A DNA stretch of 8,364 bases, taken from Pseudomonadota bacterium (GTDB lineage Bacteria; Pseudomonadota; Gammaproteobacteria; Xanthomonadales; Xanthomonadaceae). The position numbers and the translations under genes are program-made. Every line of letters begins with the position of its first letter. Position 1 is the stretch's first letter. The stretch covers positions 1 through 8,364 of the forward strand of contig JAEWNA010000088.1 in NCBI GenBank assembly GCA_023392975.1. Reading direction: 5' to 3'. This document shows, in pieces, positions 1-5,238 of this stretch. The notes under the pieces are model-generated. The model was not told the DNA's origin and did no database searches. It saw only the letters and a program-made list of their open reading frames with translations.

Positions 1-306
1 GGCATGTACTGGGCCGTGGTGACGATGGCGACCGTCGGCTACGGCGACCTGGCCCCGGGCACCGCGCTGGGCCGGTTCATCACCTCGGTCCTGATCCTGA
101 TCGGCTACAGCATCATCGCCGTGCCCACCGGCATCTACACGGCGGAGCTGGCGACGACGCTGCGCGGCCCGCGCCAAGCCGCGACCTGCACCGGCTGCGG
201 GCTCGCCGAGCACGAGCAGGACGCCCGACATTGCCGCCGCTGCGGCGCCCCGCTCCCGCACGCCGGGACGACCCACACCCCGACGGATCCCGCCGATGCG
301 CCCTGA
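1..306 (+). CDS. Potassium channel (Kch/voltage-gated type), C-terminal part, with a zinc ribbon tail
   Basis: This is the 3' end of a gene whose start lies before the window; the frame is open from base 1 and stops with TGA at 304-306. The first visible residues form a pore helix leading into the K+ selectivity filter TVGYGD (bases 31-48). A hydrophobic S6 helix follows (about residues 24-47 of the visible part), ending in an AVPTGIYTAE stretch typical of bacterial six-helix channels. After the membrane part comes a short zinc ribbon of two CxxC pairs (C62/C65 and C77/C80, counting from the ATG at base 4), then a proline- and threonine-rich tail. The family conducts K+ across the inner membrane. 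The ribbon would be cytoplasmic and is probably structural or regulatory, which is inference. The voltage sensor, if present, is outside the window. The 3' end overlaps the next gene by 11 bp, so the two are probably co-transcribed. Confidence 0.9.
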   Translation, partial: GMYWAVVTMATVGYGDLAPGTALGRFITSVLILIGYSIIAVPTGIYTAELATTLRGPRQAATCTGCGLAEHEQDARHCRRCGAPLPHAGTTHTPTDPADAP

Positions 307-1414
307 AACCCTCTCCGTCCACGTCGGCAACGAAGCCGACCCCGCCACCGGCGCGGTCGCACCGCCGATCCATCTCGCCACCACCTTCCGCCATGGACCC
401 GCGGGCGAGCGCGTGGCCGGCTACGAGTACCAGCGCGAGGGCAATCCCACCAACGACCGCCTGCGCGAGGCGCTGGCGGGGCTGGAAGGCGGCGAGGAGG
501 CGATCACCTTCGCCTCCGGCATGGCGGCGATGACCGGGCTGCTGGAATGCCTGCCCAACGGCGCGCGCCTGCTGTATCCGGACGACTGCTACACCGGCCT
601 GCGCATGCTATGCGAGGAAGTCCTGCCGGAGCGCGGGATCGCGGCGGTCGCGATCGACATGGGCGACCTCGACGCCGTGCGCGCGGCGTGCGCGGGCGGC
701 ATCGAGATGCTGTGGATCGAGACGCCGTCGAACCCGCGGATGAAGGTCAGCGACCTCGCCGCGCTGGCGGAGATCGGCCATGTCGCGGGCGCGGTCGTCG
801 TCGCCGACAACACCTTCGCCACCCCGCTGCTGCAGCGCCCGCTGGCGCTGGGCGCCGATGTCGTCATGCATTCGACGACCAAGTATTTCGGCGGCCACAG
901 CGACGTGCTGGGCGGTGCGCTGGTGTTCGCACAGCAGGGCGAGCTGGCCGCGAAGGTCGCACACCGGGTTCACGTGACCGGCGCGACGCTGGCGCCGTTC
1001 AGCGCCTGGCTGATCCTCCGCGGCTGCCGCTCGCTGGGCGCACGCATGGCGATGCACTGCGCCAACGCGCGGGCGGTGGCCGATTTCCTCGCCGCGCATC
1101 CGGCGGTCGAACGGGTGAACTACCCCGGCCTGGCGTCGCACCCGGGCCACGCGGTCGCTGCGCGGCAGATGCGCGACTTCGGCGGGATGATGAGCATCGA
1201 ACTGCGCGGCGGCCGCGAGGCGGCGCTCGCCATGGCCGGCAAGCTGCGCGTGTTCACCAACGCCACCTCGCTGGGCGGCTGCGAATCGCTGGTCGAGCAC
1301 CGCGCCTCGGTCGAAGGCCCGCATCCGCGCTCGCCGCAGAACCTGCTGCGGATCTCGGTGGGGCTGGAGCACGTCGACGACCTGATCGAGGACCTGCGGC
1401 AGGCGCTGGGCTGA
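296..1414 (+). CDS. Trans-sulfuration family PLP-dependent enzyme (cystathionine gamma-synthase/gamma-lyase-like)
   Basis: A complete 372-residue member of the Cys/Met metabolism PLP-enzyme family, cytosolic and normally tetrameric. Hallmarks seen are: Y45 and R47 in YQREGNPT (phosphate contact from the neighbouring subunit); S74-G75-M76; stacking Y99 in DDCYTG; D171 in VADNTFATP (pyridine nitrogen); Schiff-base K196 in HSTTKYFGGHSD; SLGGCES (325-331), whose Glu is typical of gamma-acting members; and R352 in LLRISVGLE, expected to bind the substrate carboxylate. The likely reaction is gamma-replacement on an activated homoserine, or gamma-elimination of cystathionine. The sequence does not decide between metB, metZ and cystathionine lyase functions, so no symbol is given. 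The ATG at 296 fits the family's N-terminus (ETLSVHVG...AVAPPI) and lies inside the end of the channel gene. Only a weak GGA stands in front, so translational coupling is plausible. A hairpin terminator starts at its stop codon. Confidence 0.9.
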   Translation: MRPETLSVHVGNEADPATGAVAPPIHLATTFRHGPAGERVAGYEYQREGNPTNDRLREALAGLEGGEEAITFASGMAAMTGLLECLPNGARLLYPDDCYTGLRMLCEEVLPERGIAAVAIDMGDLDAVRAACAGGIEMLWIETPSNPRMKVSDLAALAEIGHVAGAVVVADNTFATPLLQRPLALGADVVMHSTTKYFGGHSDVLGGALVFAQQGELAAKVAHRVHVTGATLAPFSAWLILRGCRSLGARMAMHCANARAVADFLAAHPAVERVNYPGLASHPGHAVAARQMRDFGGMMSIELRGGREAALAMAGKLRVFTNATSLGGCESLVEHRASVEGPHPRSPQNLLRISVGLEHVDDLIEDLRQALG

Positions 1415-1439
1415 GGCGTTCGTCGAAACGCCTCTTCTT
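1413..1439 (+). terminator. Rho-independent terminator overlapping the stop codon of the PLP enzyme
   Basis: A perfect 8-bp stem, GAGGCGTT (1413-1420) pairing with AACGCCTC (1427-1434), encloses a 6-nt loop and is followed by the T-rich TTCTT. The stem begins inside the TGA stop at 1412-1414. It would end transcription of the channel/PLP-enzyme pair. The U tract is short and interrupted, so efficiency is uncertain. Confidence 0.7.
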
Positions 1440-1514
1440 GTGGGAGCGACGGAAGTCGCGACGACTTGAGGAGGGTCTTTCCGTAGCTCGTCGCGCCTTC
1501 CGGCGCTCCTGCAG
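1439..1514. repeat. REPIN-like pair of inverted REP hairpins
   Basis: Two REP-like units face each other in the convergent intergenic gap. Unit 1 (1440-1464, plus orientation) holds the hairpin GCGAC-GGAA-GTCGC (1446-1459). Unit 2 (1488-1512, minus orientation) holds, read on the minus strand, GCGCC-GGAA-GGCGC (1506-1493). Loops are identical, and the stems differ by a compensated pair (A-T against C-G). Both units carry GGAGCG at the foot and CGCGACGA on the other side, so the whole element can also fold as one long hairpin. The GGAGCG...CGCGAC layout resembles the interspersed palindromic repeats of Xanthomonas/Lysobacter and Pseudomonas mobilised by RAYT transposases. That identification is from memory, not a search. 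It may help termination from both sides. Confidence 0.75.
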
Positions 1515-1559
1515 AAACCCTGAACCGCCTGCAGGCGAACCGTGCCCACAGGAAGCGGA

Positions 1560-2798
1560 TCAGCGATCGGCGTCGACAAATGCCCGCAGCGCGCGCTCCA
1601 GGCGGCCCAGGCCCTGGGCGACTTCGCCTTCGGTGATGTTGAGCGCGGGTACGAAGCGGAGGACGTCGGGGCCGGCCTGCAACAGCAGCAGGCCTTCGTC
1701 CGCGGCGAGGTCGAGGATCTCGCCGGCGCGGCCGGCGTACCTGGGCGCGAGCACGGCGCCGAGCATCAGGCCGCGGCCGCGCACTTCGGCGAACACGTCC
1801 AGCTCGGCGTTCACGGCCTCCAGCGCCGAACGCAGCACCGCGGACTGCCAGTCGACGTTCGCGACGATCTCCGCCGACTGCAGCCGACGCAGCACGACCC
1901 GCGCGACCGCGGCGGCAAGCGGATTGCCACCGAAGGTGGTGCCGTGGGCGCCGAACTGCATCGCCTCGGCGACCTTCGGGCCGGCGAGCAGCGCGCCGAT
2001 CGGGATGCCGCCGCCCAGCGCCTTCGCGAGGGTGACGATGTCGGGCACCACGCCGTCGGCCCAGTGCGCGAACAGCGGGCCGGTGCGGCCCATGCCGCAC
2101 TGGATCTCGTCCAGCACCAGCAGCGCGTCGTGGCGGTCGCACAGCGCGCGCACGCCGGTGAGGTAGCCGTCCTGCGCCGGCATCACGCCGCCCTCGCCCT
2201 GCACGGGCTCGAGCATCACCGCGCAGACGTCGCCGCCGGCCATCGCGGCCTCCAGCGCGGCGAGGTCGTTGAAGTCGACGTAGCGGAACCCGCCCGGCAG
2301 CGGCTCGTAGCCGGCCTGGTACTTCGGCTGCGCGGTCGCGGTGACGGCGGCCAGCGTGCGGCCGTGGAAGCTGCCATGGCAGGTGACGATCACCCGGCGC
2401 TCGAGCGTACGACCCTGCGCGGTCGCCCATTTGCGCACGAGCTTGATCGCGGCCTCGTTGGCCTCGGTGCCGGAATTGCACAGGAACGCGCGCTCGGCGA
2501 AGCGCGAGGCCTCGACCAGTTCCTGCACCAGCCGCACCGGCGGTTCGCTGTAGAACACGTTGCTGGTGTGCCACAGCTTCGCCGCCTGTTCGGTGAGCGT
2601 CGCGACCAGTTCCGGATCGCAGTGGCCCAGCCCGCAAACAGCGATCCCGCCGGCGAAATCGACGTATTCGCGGCCTTCGATGTCCCACACGCGGCTGCCC
2701 TGCCCGCGTTCGAGGACCAGCTGCCGCGGCTTGTAGACCGGCAGCGTGTAGCGCTGGCCCAGTTCGACCAGCGCTTCGGTGTCGTGCGGTGTCGCCAT
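1560..2798 (-). CDS. argD: Acetylornithine aminotransferase (class III PLP aminotransferase)
   Basis: A complete 412-residue fold-type I aminotransferase, the usual length for ArgD. It transfers the amino group between N-acetylornithine and 2-oxoglutarate in arginine synthesis; many homologs also act on succinyl-diaminopimelate in lysine synthesis. Seen are: CNSGTEANEAAIKL (107-120, S109-G110-T111 for the phosphate); SFHGRT (143-148); EPVQGEGG (197-204); D230 in LDEIQCGMGRTG (pyridine nitrogen); Schiff-base K259 in TLAKALGGG; and GTTFGGNP (286-293). The start is well placed: a GGGAG Shine-Dalgarno (minus strand, 2811-2807) lies 8 nt before the ATG, inside the end of gloA, whose stop is one base upstream. 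It is last of five tightly spaced minus-strand genes and converges on the REP-containing gap. Other possible roles are succinylornithine aminotransferase (astC) or another omega-aminotransferase, but the sequence most resembles xanthomonad ArgD as I recall it. Confidence 0.88.
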   Translation of the reverse strand: MATPHDTEALVELGQRYTLPVYKPRQLVLERGQGSRVWDIEGREYVDFAGGIAVCGLGHCDPELVATLTEQAAKLWHTSNVFYSEPPVRLVQELVEASRFAERAFLCNSGTEANEAAIKLVRKWATAQGRTLERRVIVTCHGSFHGRTLAAVTATAQPKYQAGYEPLPGGFRYVDFNDLAALEAAMAGGDVCAVMLEPVQGEGGVMPAQDGYLTGVRALCDRHDALLVLDEIQCGMGRTGPLFAHWADGVVPDIVTLAKALGGGIPIGALLAGPKVAEAMQFGAHGTTFGGNPLAAAVARVVLRRLQSAEIVANVDWQSAVLRSALEAVNAELDVFAEVRGRGLMLGAVLAPRYAGRAGEILDLAADEGLLLLQAGPDVLRFVPALNITEGEVAQGLGRLERALRAFVDADR

Positions 2799-2799
2799 G

Positions 2800-3234
2800 T
2801 CACCAGCTCCCGGTGTTCTGCATCGACGCCCAGGGCTCCTGCGGCGGCAGGTGGCCGTCCTGCAGCAGTTCGACCGAGATCAGGTCCGGCGAGCGCACGA
2901 ATGCCATGTGGCCGTCGCGGGGCGGGCGGTGGATGGTGTAGCCCATCGCCTGGAGTCGCGCGCAGGTGGCGTAGATGTCGGCGACGCGGAACGCGAGGTG
3001 GCCGAAGTTGCGGGCGCTGCCGTAGTCCTCGGTGGGTGAACCGTCTTCCGGCGGCCAGTTGTACGTCAGTTCGACCTCGGCTTCCGGGCTTTCGTCGGCG
3101 GCGAGGAAGATCAGCGTGAAGCGGCCGCCGGGGTTCTCCATGCGCCGCATTTCCTTCAGGCCGAGGCCGTCGCAGTAGAAGCGCAGGGAGGCGTCGACGT
3201 CGCGGACGCGGACCATGGTGTGGAGGTATTTCAT
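2800..3234 (-). CDS. gloA: Lactoylglutathione lyase (glyoxalase I, VOC superfamily)
   Basis: A complete 144-residue VOC-fold protein, the size of short bacterial glyoxalase I. It isomerises the methylglyoxal-glutathione hemithioacetal to S-lactoylglutathione in the cytosol, as a metal-dependent dimer. The four metal ligands of the E. coli enzyme have clear counterparts: H5 (MKYLHTM), E55 (EVELTYNW), H79 (FGHLAF) and E122 (SVELLQ). The two beta-alpha-beta-beta-beta units span about 1-58 and 76-125. Short length suggests the Ni/Co-dependent class rather than the longer Zn class, which is inference. The C-terminal tail (about 126-144, Pro/Gln-rich) is longer than in E. coli. The start is supported by GGAG (minus strand 3247-3244) 9 nt upstream and by the family's MxxLHTM beginning. 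Its stop is one base from the argD ATG, implying coupled translation. Confidence 0.9.
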   Translation of the reverse strand: MKYLHTMVRVRDVDASLRFYCDGLGLKEMRRMENPGGRFTLIFLAADESPEAEVELTYNWPPEDGSPTEDYGSARNFGHLAFRVADIYATCARLQAMGYTIHRPPRDGHMAFVRSPDLISVELLQDGHLPPQEPWASMQNTGSW

Positions 3235-3279
3235 GGGGGAAGGCTCCGTGGAGGCGGCCGAAAGCGCGGCCGGGAAGCG

Positions 3280-3309
3280 TCAGTCGAGGAACACTTAATC
3301 GAGGAACAG
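3280..3309 (-). repeat. 15-bp tandem duplication of the SDR gene's last codons and stop
   Basis: On the minus strand 3309-3295 reads CTG TTC CTC GAT TAA, the last four codons and stop of the SDR gene. The next 15 bases (3294-3280) read GTG TTC CTC GAC TGA, in the same frame. Twelve of 15 positions match, including TGTTCCTCGA unbroken. The result is two consecutive ends (LFLD-stop, then VFLD-stop). It is best explained as an in-frame tandem duplication or slippage event spanning the stop codon. Confidence 0.75.
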
Positions 3310-4113
3310 GTCGGGCAACAGCGGCTTCGACGGATCGACCGCGTAGCCGGCGAAATCGGACACGCCCGCCTCGCGCAGCACGTCCTCGTCGATCAGGAAG
3401 CGGCCGTGGAAGCCGGCGGCGGGGCGCGTGAGCACCGCGTGCGCGGCGTCGCCCATGATCTCCGGCTTGCGGCACATGGCGGCGTCGACGCCGGGGATCA
3501 TGTTGATGGCGTCGGTGGCGATCACCGTGCGCGGCCACAGCGCGTTCACCGCCACGCCCTGCGGTCCGAATTCCGCCGCGAGCCCCAGGGTGACGAAGCT
3601 CATGCCCATCTTCGCCAGCGTGTAGCCGGTGTGCGGCCTCCACCATTTCGGGTCCAGCGACGGCGGCGGCGCGAGGGTGAGGATGTGCGGGTTGGGCGCC
3701 TGCAGCAGGTGCGGCAGGCAGGCCTGCGCGCACAGGAAGCTGCCACGGGCGTTGACCTGCTGCATCAGGTCGAAGCGCTTCATCGGCGTGTCCAGCGCGC
3801 CGCGCAGCCAGATCGCGCTGGCGTTGTTGACGAGGATGTCGATGCCGCCGAACGCATCGACGGTGGCCGCGACCGCGGCGCGGACCTCATCCTCCTCGCG
3901 GATGTCGCACTTGAGCGCCAGCGCCCGGCCGCCGGCGGCCTCGACCGCCGCCGCCGCGCTGTGGATGGTGCCGGGCAACTTCGGATTGGGCACCGACGAC
4001 TTGGCGGCGATGGCGACATTGGCGCCGTCGCGTGCGGCCCGGAGGGCGATGGACAGGCCGATGCCGCGCGAGGCGCCGGTGATGAAGAGGGTCTTGCCGG
4101 AGAGGGTGGTCAT
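3295..4113 (-). CDS. Short-chain dehydrogenase/reductase (HSDL2-like SDR)
   Basis: A 272-residue Rossmann-fold oxidoreductase using NAD(P)H. Seen are the TGASRGIG cofactor loop (12-19), D70 in KCDIREED, NNAS (96-99), N121 and the catalytic pair Y164/K168 in YTLAKMGMS. The TLAPPPSLDPKWW segment and the long ALWPRTVIAT stretch after the active site resemble the HSDL2-like branch. At the place where relatives, as I recall, have LSPP this protein has LAPP (A148); S152, twelve residues before Y164, could stand in. The substrate is unknown; lipid or acyl-CoA-like compounds are only a guess. The open frame extends to 4467, but the ATG at 4113 starts right before the first Rossmann strand and has GGA 6 nt upstream, so that start was chosen. 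It sits 35 bp after the lipoprotein gene and 60 bp before gloA. Its end is duplicated in tandem. Confidence 0.88.
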   Translation of the reverse strand: MTTLSGKTLFITGASRGIGLSIALRAARDGANVAIAAKSSVPNPKLPGTIHSAAAAVEAAGGRALALKCDIREEDEVRAAVAATVDAFGGIDILVNNASAIWLRGALDTPMKRFDLMQQVNARGSFLCAQACLPHLLQAPNPHILTLAPPPSLDPKWWRPHTGYTLAKMGMSFVTLGLAAEFGPQGVAVNALWPRTVIATDAINMIPGVDAAMCRKPEIMGDAAHAVLTRPAAGFHGRFLIDEDVLREAGVSDFAGYAVDPSKPLLPDLFLD

Positions 4114-4148
4114 GGGGAATCCAGCGAAAAAGTGGAAAGGTCCGCGGC

Positions 4149-4496
4149 TCAGCGGGCGACCGGGGCGAGCGTGCAGGCATTCGCGATGCAAGCGGACGCC
4201 GGCGCCAGCGCATCGCCGGGCCCGGCGCAATCGCTGCGGCGGAGTTCGTCGCGATTGTCTTGGTCGTAGCGCGCCGAGAAGGCCGCGGCCCGTTCGGTGC
4301 GCACGGAACGCCAACCACGGCAAGGCAGGTGGACCGCGGTGCAATCGGCGTCGATCCTGCAAACGCGGTCCTCGGGCGTCTCGCGCAGCCGCAGGCCCGG
4401 GCCGGCACGGCCTTCGCCCGCGCAACCGGCCAGCGCGCCGGCGATGCACAGCAGCAGGAGCGCGCATCGCTCAGGGTTTCGGGCCTTGGCCTTCAT
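4149..4496 (-). CDS. Small cysteine-rich lipoprotein of unknown function
   Basis: A 115-residue protein I do not recognise by function. It starts with a basic N-region (MKAKARNPER), a hydrophobic core (ALLLLCIAGAL) and a lipobox LAGC ending at C25. It is therefore probably cleaved and lipid-anchored, facing the periplasm. Residue 26 is Ala rather than Asp, which favours outer-membrane sorting under the +2 rule (inference). The mature part has six further cysteines (C46, C52, C59, C90, C103, C108), an even number that could form three disulfides. Spacing such as CRIDADC and CIANAC is typical of small extracytoplasmic Cys-rich domains. The ATG at 4496 lies inside the kinase gene, giving a 26-nt overlap in a different frame, with GGGAAG close upstream. 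It is second in the minus-strand run. Confidence 0.75.
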   Translation of the reverse strand: MKAKARNPERCALLLLCIAGALAGCAGEGRAGPGLRLRETPEDRVCRIDADCTAVHLPCRGWRSVRTERAAAFSARYDQDNRDELRRSDCAGPGDALAPASACIANACTLAPVAR

Positions 4497-5130
4497 TGTC
4501 TTCCCAGTGCAGCAGACGCCGCGTGATGAAGCGATACGCCGGTTTGCCGGTGCGGAACCACAGGTCGCGCACCCACGAGGTGCGCTTGAGCAGCCGGCGC
4601 TCGACCGGGGTCAGCGCCTCGGGACAGTAGGTGCGCTTGTGCTTGAGCAGGTGGCGCAGGTCCTCGCGGGCGAGCAGGCGCATCCAGCGCGCGCGCGGAC
4701 GGCCGCAGACGGCCAGCTGGAAATCGATGATCGCCGGCGTGCCGTCGGCCAGCACCAGCCAGTTGGCTTCCTTCGCCAGGTCGTTGTGGGCGATCCCGCG
4801 CCGGTGCAGCGCCTGCAGCCGCCGACGCGCGAGCCGGAAGTACGCGACGTCCCCGCGCGGCGGACGCTGGTACATGGCCGCGCCGTCGAGGTAGCTGCGA
4901 TCGAGCCGGCGTCCGTCCCAAGCCAGCAGCTGCGGCACCGCCTCGGCGCCCAGCGCCCGGCGCAGGCCGCGGGCCTCGCGCCGGGCCAGCCACCAGGCGG
5001 GCAGGCGCAGCCACAGCGGCACGTGGGCCAGGTCGCGGCGCACGAACAGCCCGTCGGCGCCGCGCATCAGCGCGATGCGGCCGAAACTGTCGGACTTCAG
5101 CGCCCGCTCTTCGATGGCCTCGGAAGACAT
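4471..5130 (-). CDS. RIO/InaA-like small kinase (putative phosphotransferase)
   Basis: A 219-residue protein with an atypical protein-kinase-like fold. The catalytic-loop signature is H115-N-D117-LAKEAN123, followed by IIDFQ (134-138), where D136 corresponds to the metal-binding Asp of the DFG motif and Gln replaces Gly. A Glu in the helix REARGLRR (51-58) could be the helix-C Glu. No glycine-rich loop is obvious, and the usual ATP lysine seems replaced by Arg in FVRRD (29-33). This resembles the RIO and InaA/KdkA families, some of which phosphorylate LPS core sugars; the substrate here is unknown. The C-terminal region is very basic. The frame is open to 5178, but the ATG at 5130 was chosen because the longer N-terminus is Pro/Gly/Arg-rich and a TACAAT box lies exactly 6 nt before 5130. 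It is first of five minus-strand genes. Confidence 0.8.
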   Translation of the reverse strand: MSSEAIEERALKSDSFGRIALMRGADGLFVRRDLAHVPLWLRLPAWWLARREARGLRRALGAEAVPQLLAWDGRRLDRSYLDGAAMYQRPPRGDVAYFRLARRRLQALHRRGIAHNDLAKEANWLVLADGTPAIIDFQLAVCGRPRARWMRLLAREDLRHLLKHKRTYCPEALTPVERRLLKRTSWVRDLWFRTGKPAYRFITRRLLHWEDNEGQGPKP

Positions 5131-5136
5131 CCCGCG

Positions 5137-5142
5137 ATTGTA
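5137..5142 (-). promoter_or_regulatory. Putative -10 box for the minus-strand operon, leaderless spacing
   Basis: On the minus strand TACAAT (5142-5137) is followed by CGCGGG and then the ATG at 5130. A transcript starting about 7 nt after the box would begin at the start codon itself. No Shine-Dalgarno lies at normal spacing, and no good -35 box is visible. It would drive the kinase-lipoprotein-SDR-gloA-argD run. Confidence 0.45.
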
Positions 5143-5194
5143 AGGACCTCGGGGGGCCTCCGGGCCGGCGGACCGCACGGTGGGAGACCGGTCA

Positions 5195-5206
5195 CGCAGG
5201 CCTGCG
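5195..5206. other. 12-bp perfect palindrome abutting the plus-strand -10 box (possible operator)
   Basis: CGCAGGCCTGCG is its own reverse complement and overlaps the extended -10 of the plus-strand promoter, a sensible place for a repressor. In DNA this GC-rich, a few 12-bp palindromes are expected per window by chance, so the call is weak. Confidence 0.2.
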
Positions 5207-5211
5207 ATAAT
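5203..5211 (+). promoter_or_regulatory. Putative extended -10 promoter upstream of the DedA-PAP2-LssY gene
   Basis: TGC followed by GATAAT (5206-5211) matches an extended -10 (TGn plus five of six TATAAT bases). It is followed by GCGGCC and an ATG at 5218. The 6-nt gap equals that of the divergent minus-strand promoter and predicts a leaderless or near-leaderless RNA. No clear -35 is seen. Confidence 0.45.
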
Positions 5212-5217
5212 GCGGCC

Positions 5218-5238
5218 ATGACGAGCGCGGCACGATGA
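5218..5238 (+). CDS. Possible six-codon upstream ORF (MTSAAR), coupled to the DedA-PAP2-LssY gene
   Basis: The ATG 6 nt after the GATAAT box opens a six-codon frame, MTSAAR, ending in TGA at 5236-5238. That stop overlaps the start codon of the large membrane-protein gene as ATGA (5235-5238). The large gene has no good Shine-Dalgarno and no in-frame alternative start upstream before a TAA at 5208-5210. A ribosome starting on the leaderless ATG could therefore terminate and restart on the real gene. This could be a chance ATG; the peptide itself has no recognisable function. Confidence 0.3.
   Translation: MTSAAR

Noticed and set aside
1526..1537. Palindrome CGCCTGCAGGCG as a terminator for argD
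   Set aside because: The stem is short (4 bp with a 4-nt loop) and is followed on the minus strand by GGTTCAGGGTTT, not a clean U tract. Chance palindromes of this length are expected here.
547..3119. Long plus-strand open frames (547-2166 and 1542-3119) over the PLP-enzyme and argD regions
   Set aside because: They run across the terminator and REP region or antisense to argD and gloA, with Arg/Ala-rich translations and no motifs.
3255..3272. CGGCCG-AAAGCG-CGGCCG hairpin between SDR and gloA
   Set aside because: It has no T run on the minus strand and sits inside an apparently continuous operon. At most it is a processing hairpin.
4114..4148. CTTTTTC run after the lipoprotein gene as a terminator
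   Set aside because: No GC-rich stem directly precedes the T run on the minus strand.
4114..4467. N-terminal extension of the SDR frame up to 4467
   Set aside because: The extra 118 residues are out of frame with, and overlap, the lipoprotein gene and look like shadow sequence. The ATG at 4113 directly precedes the Rossmann fold.
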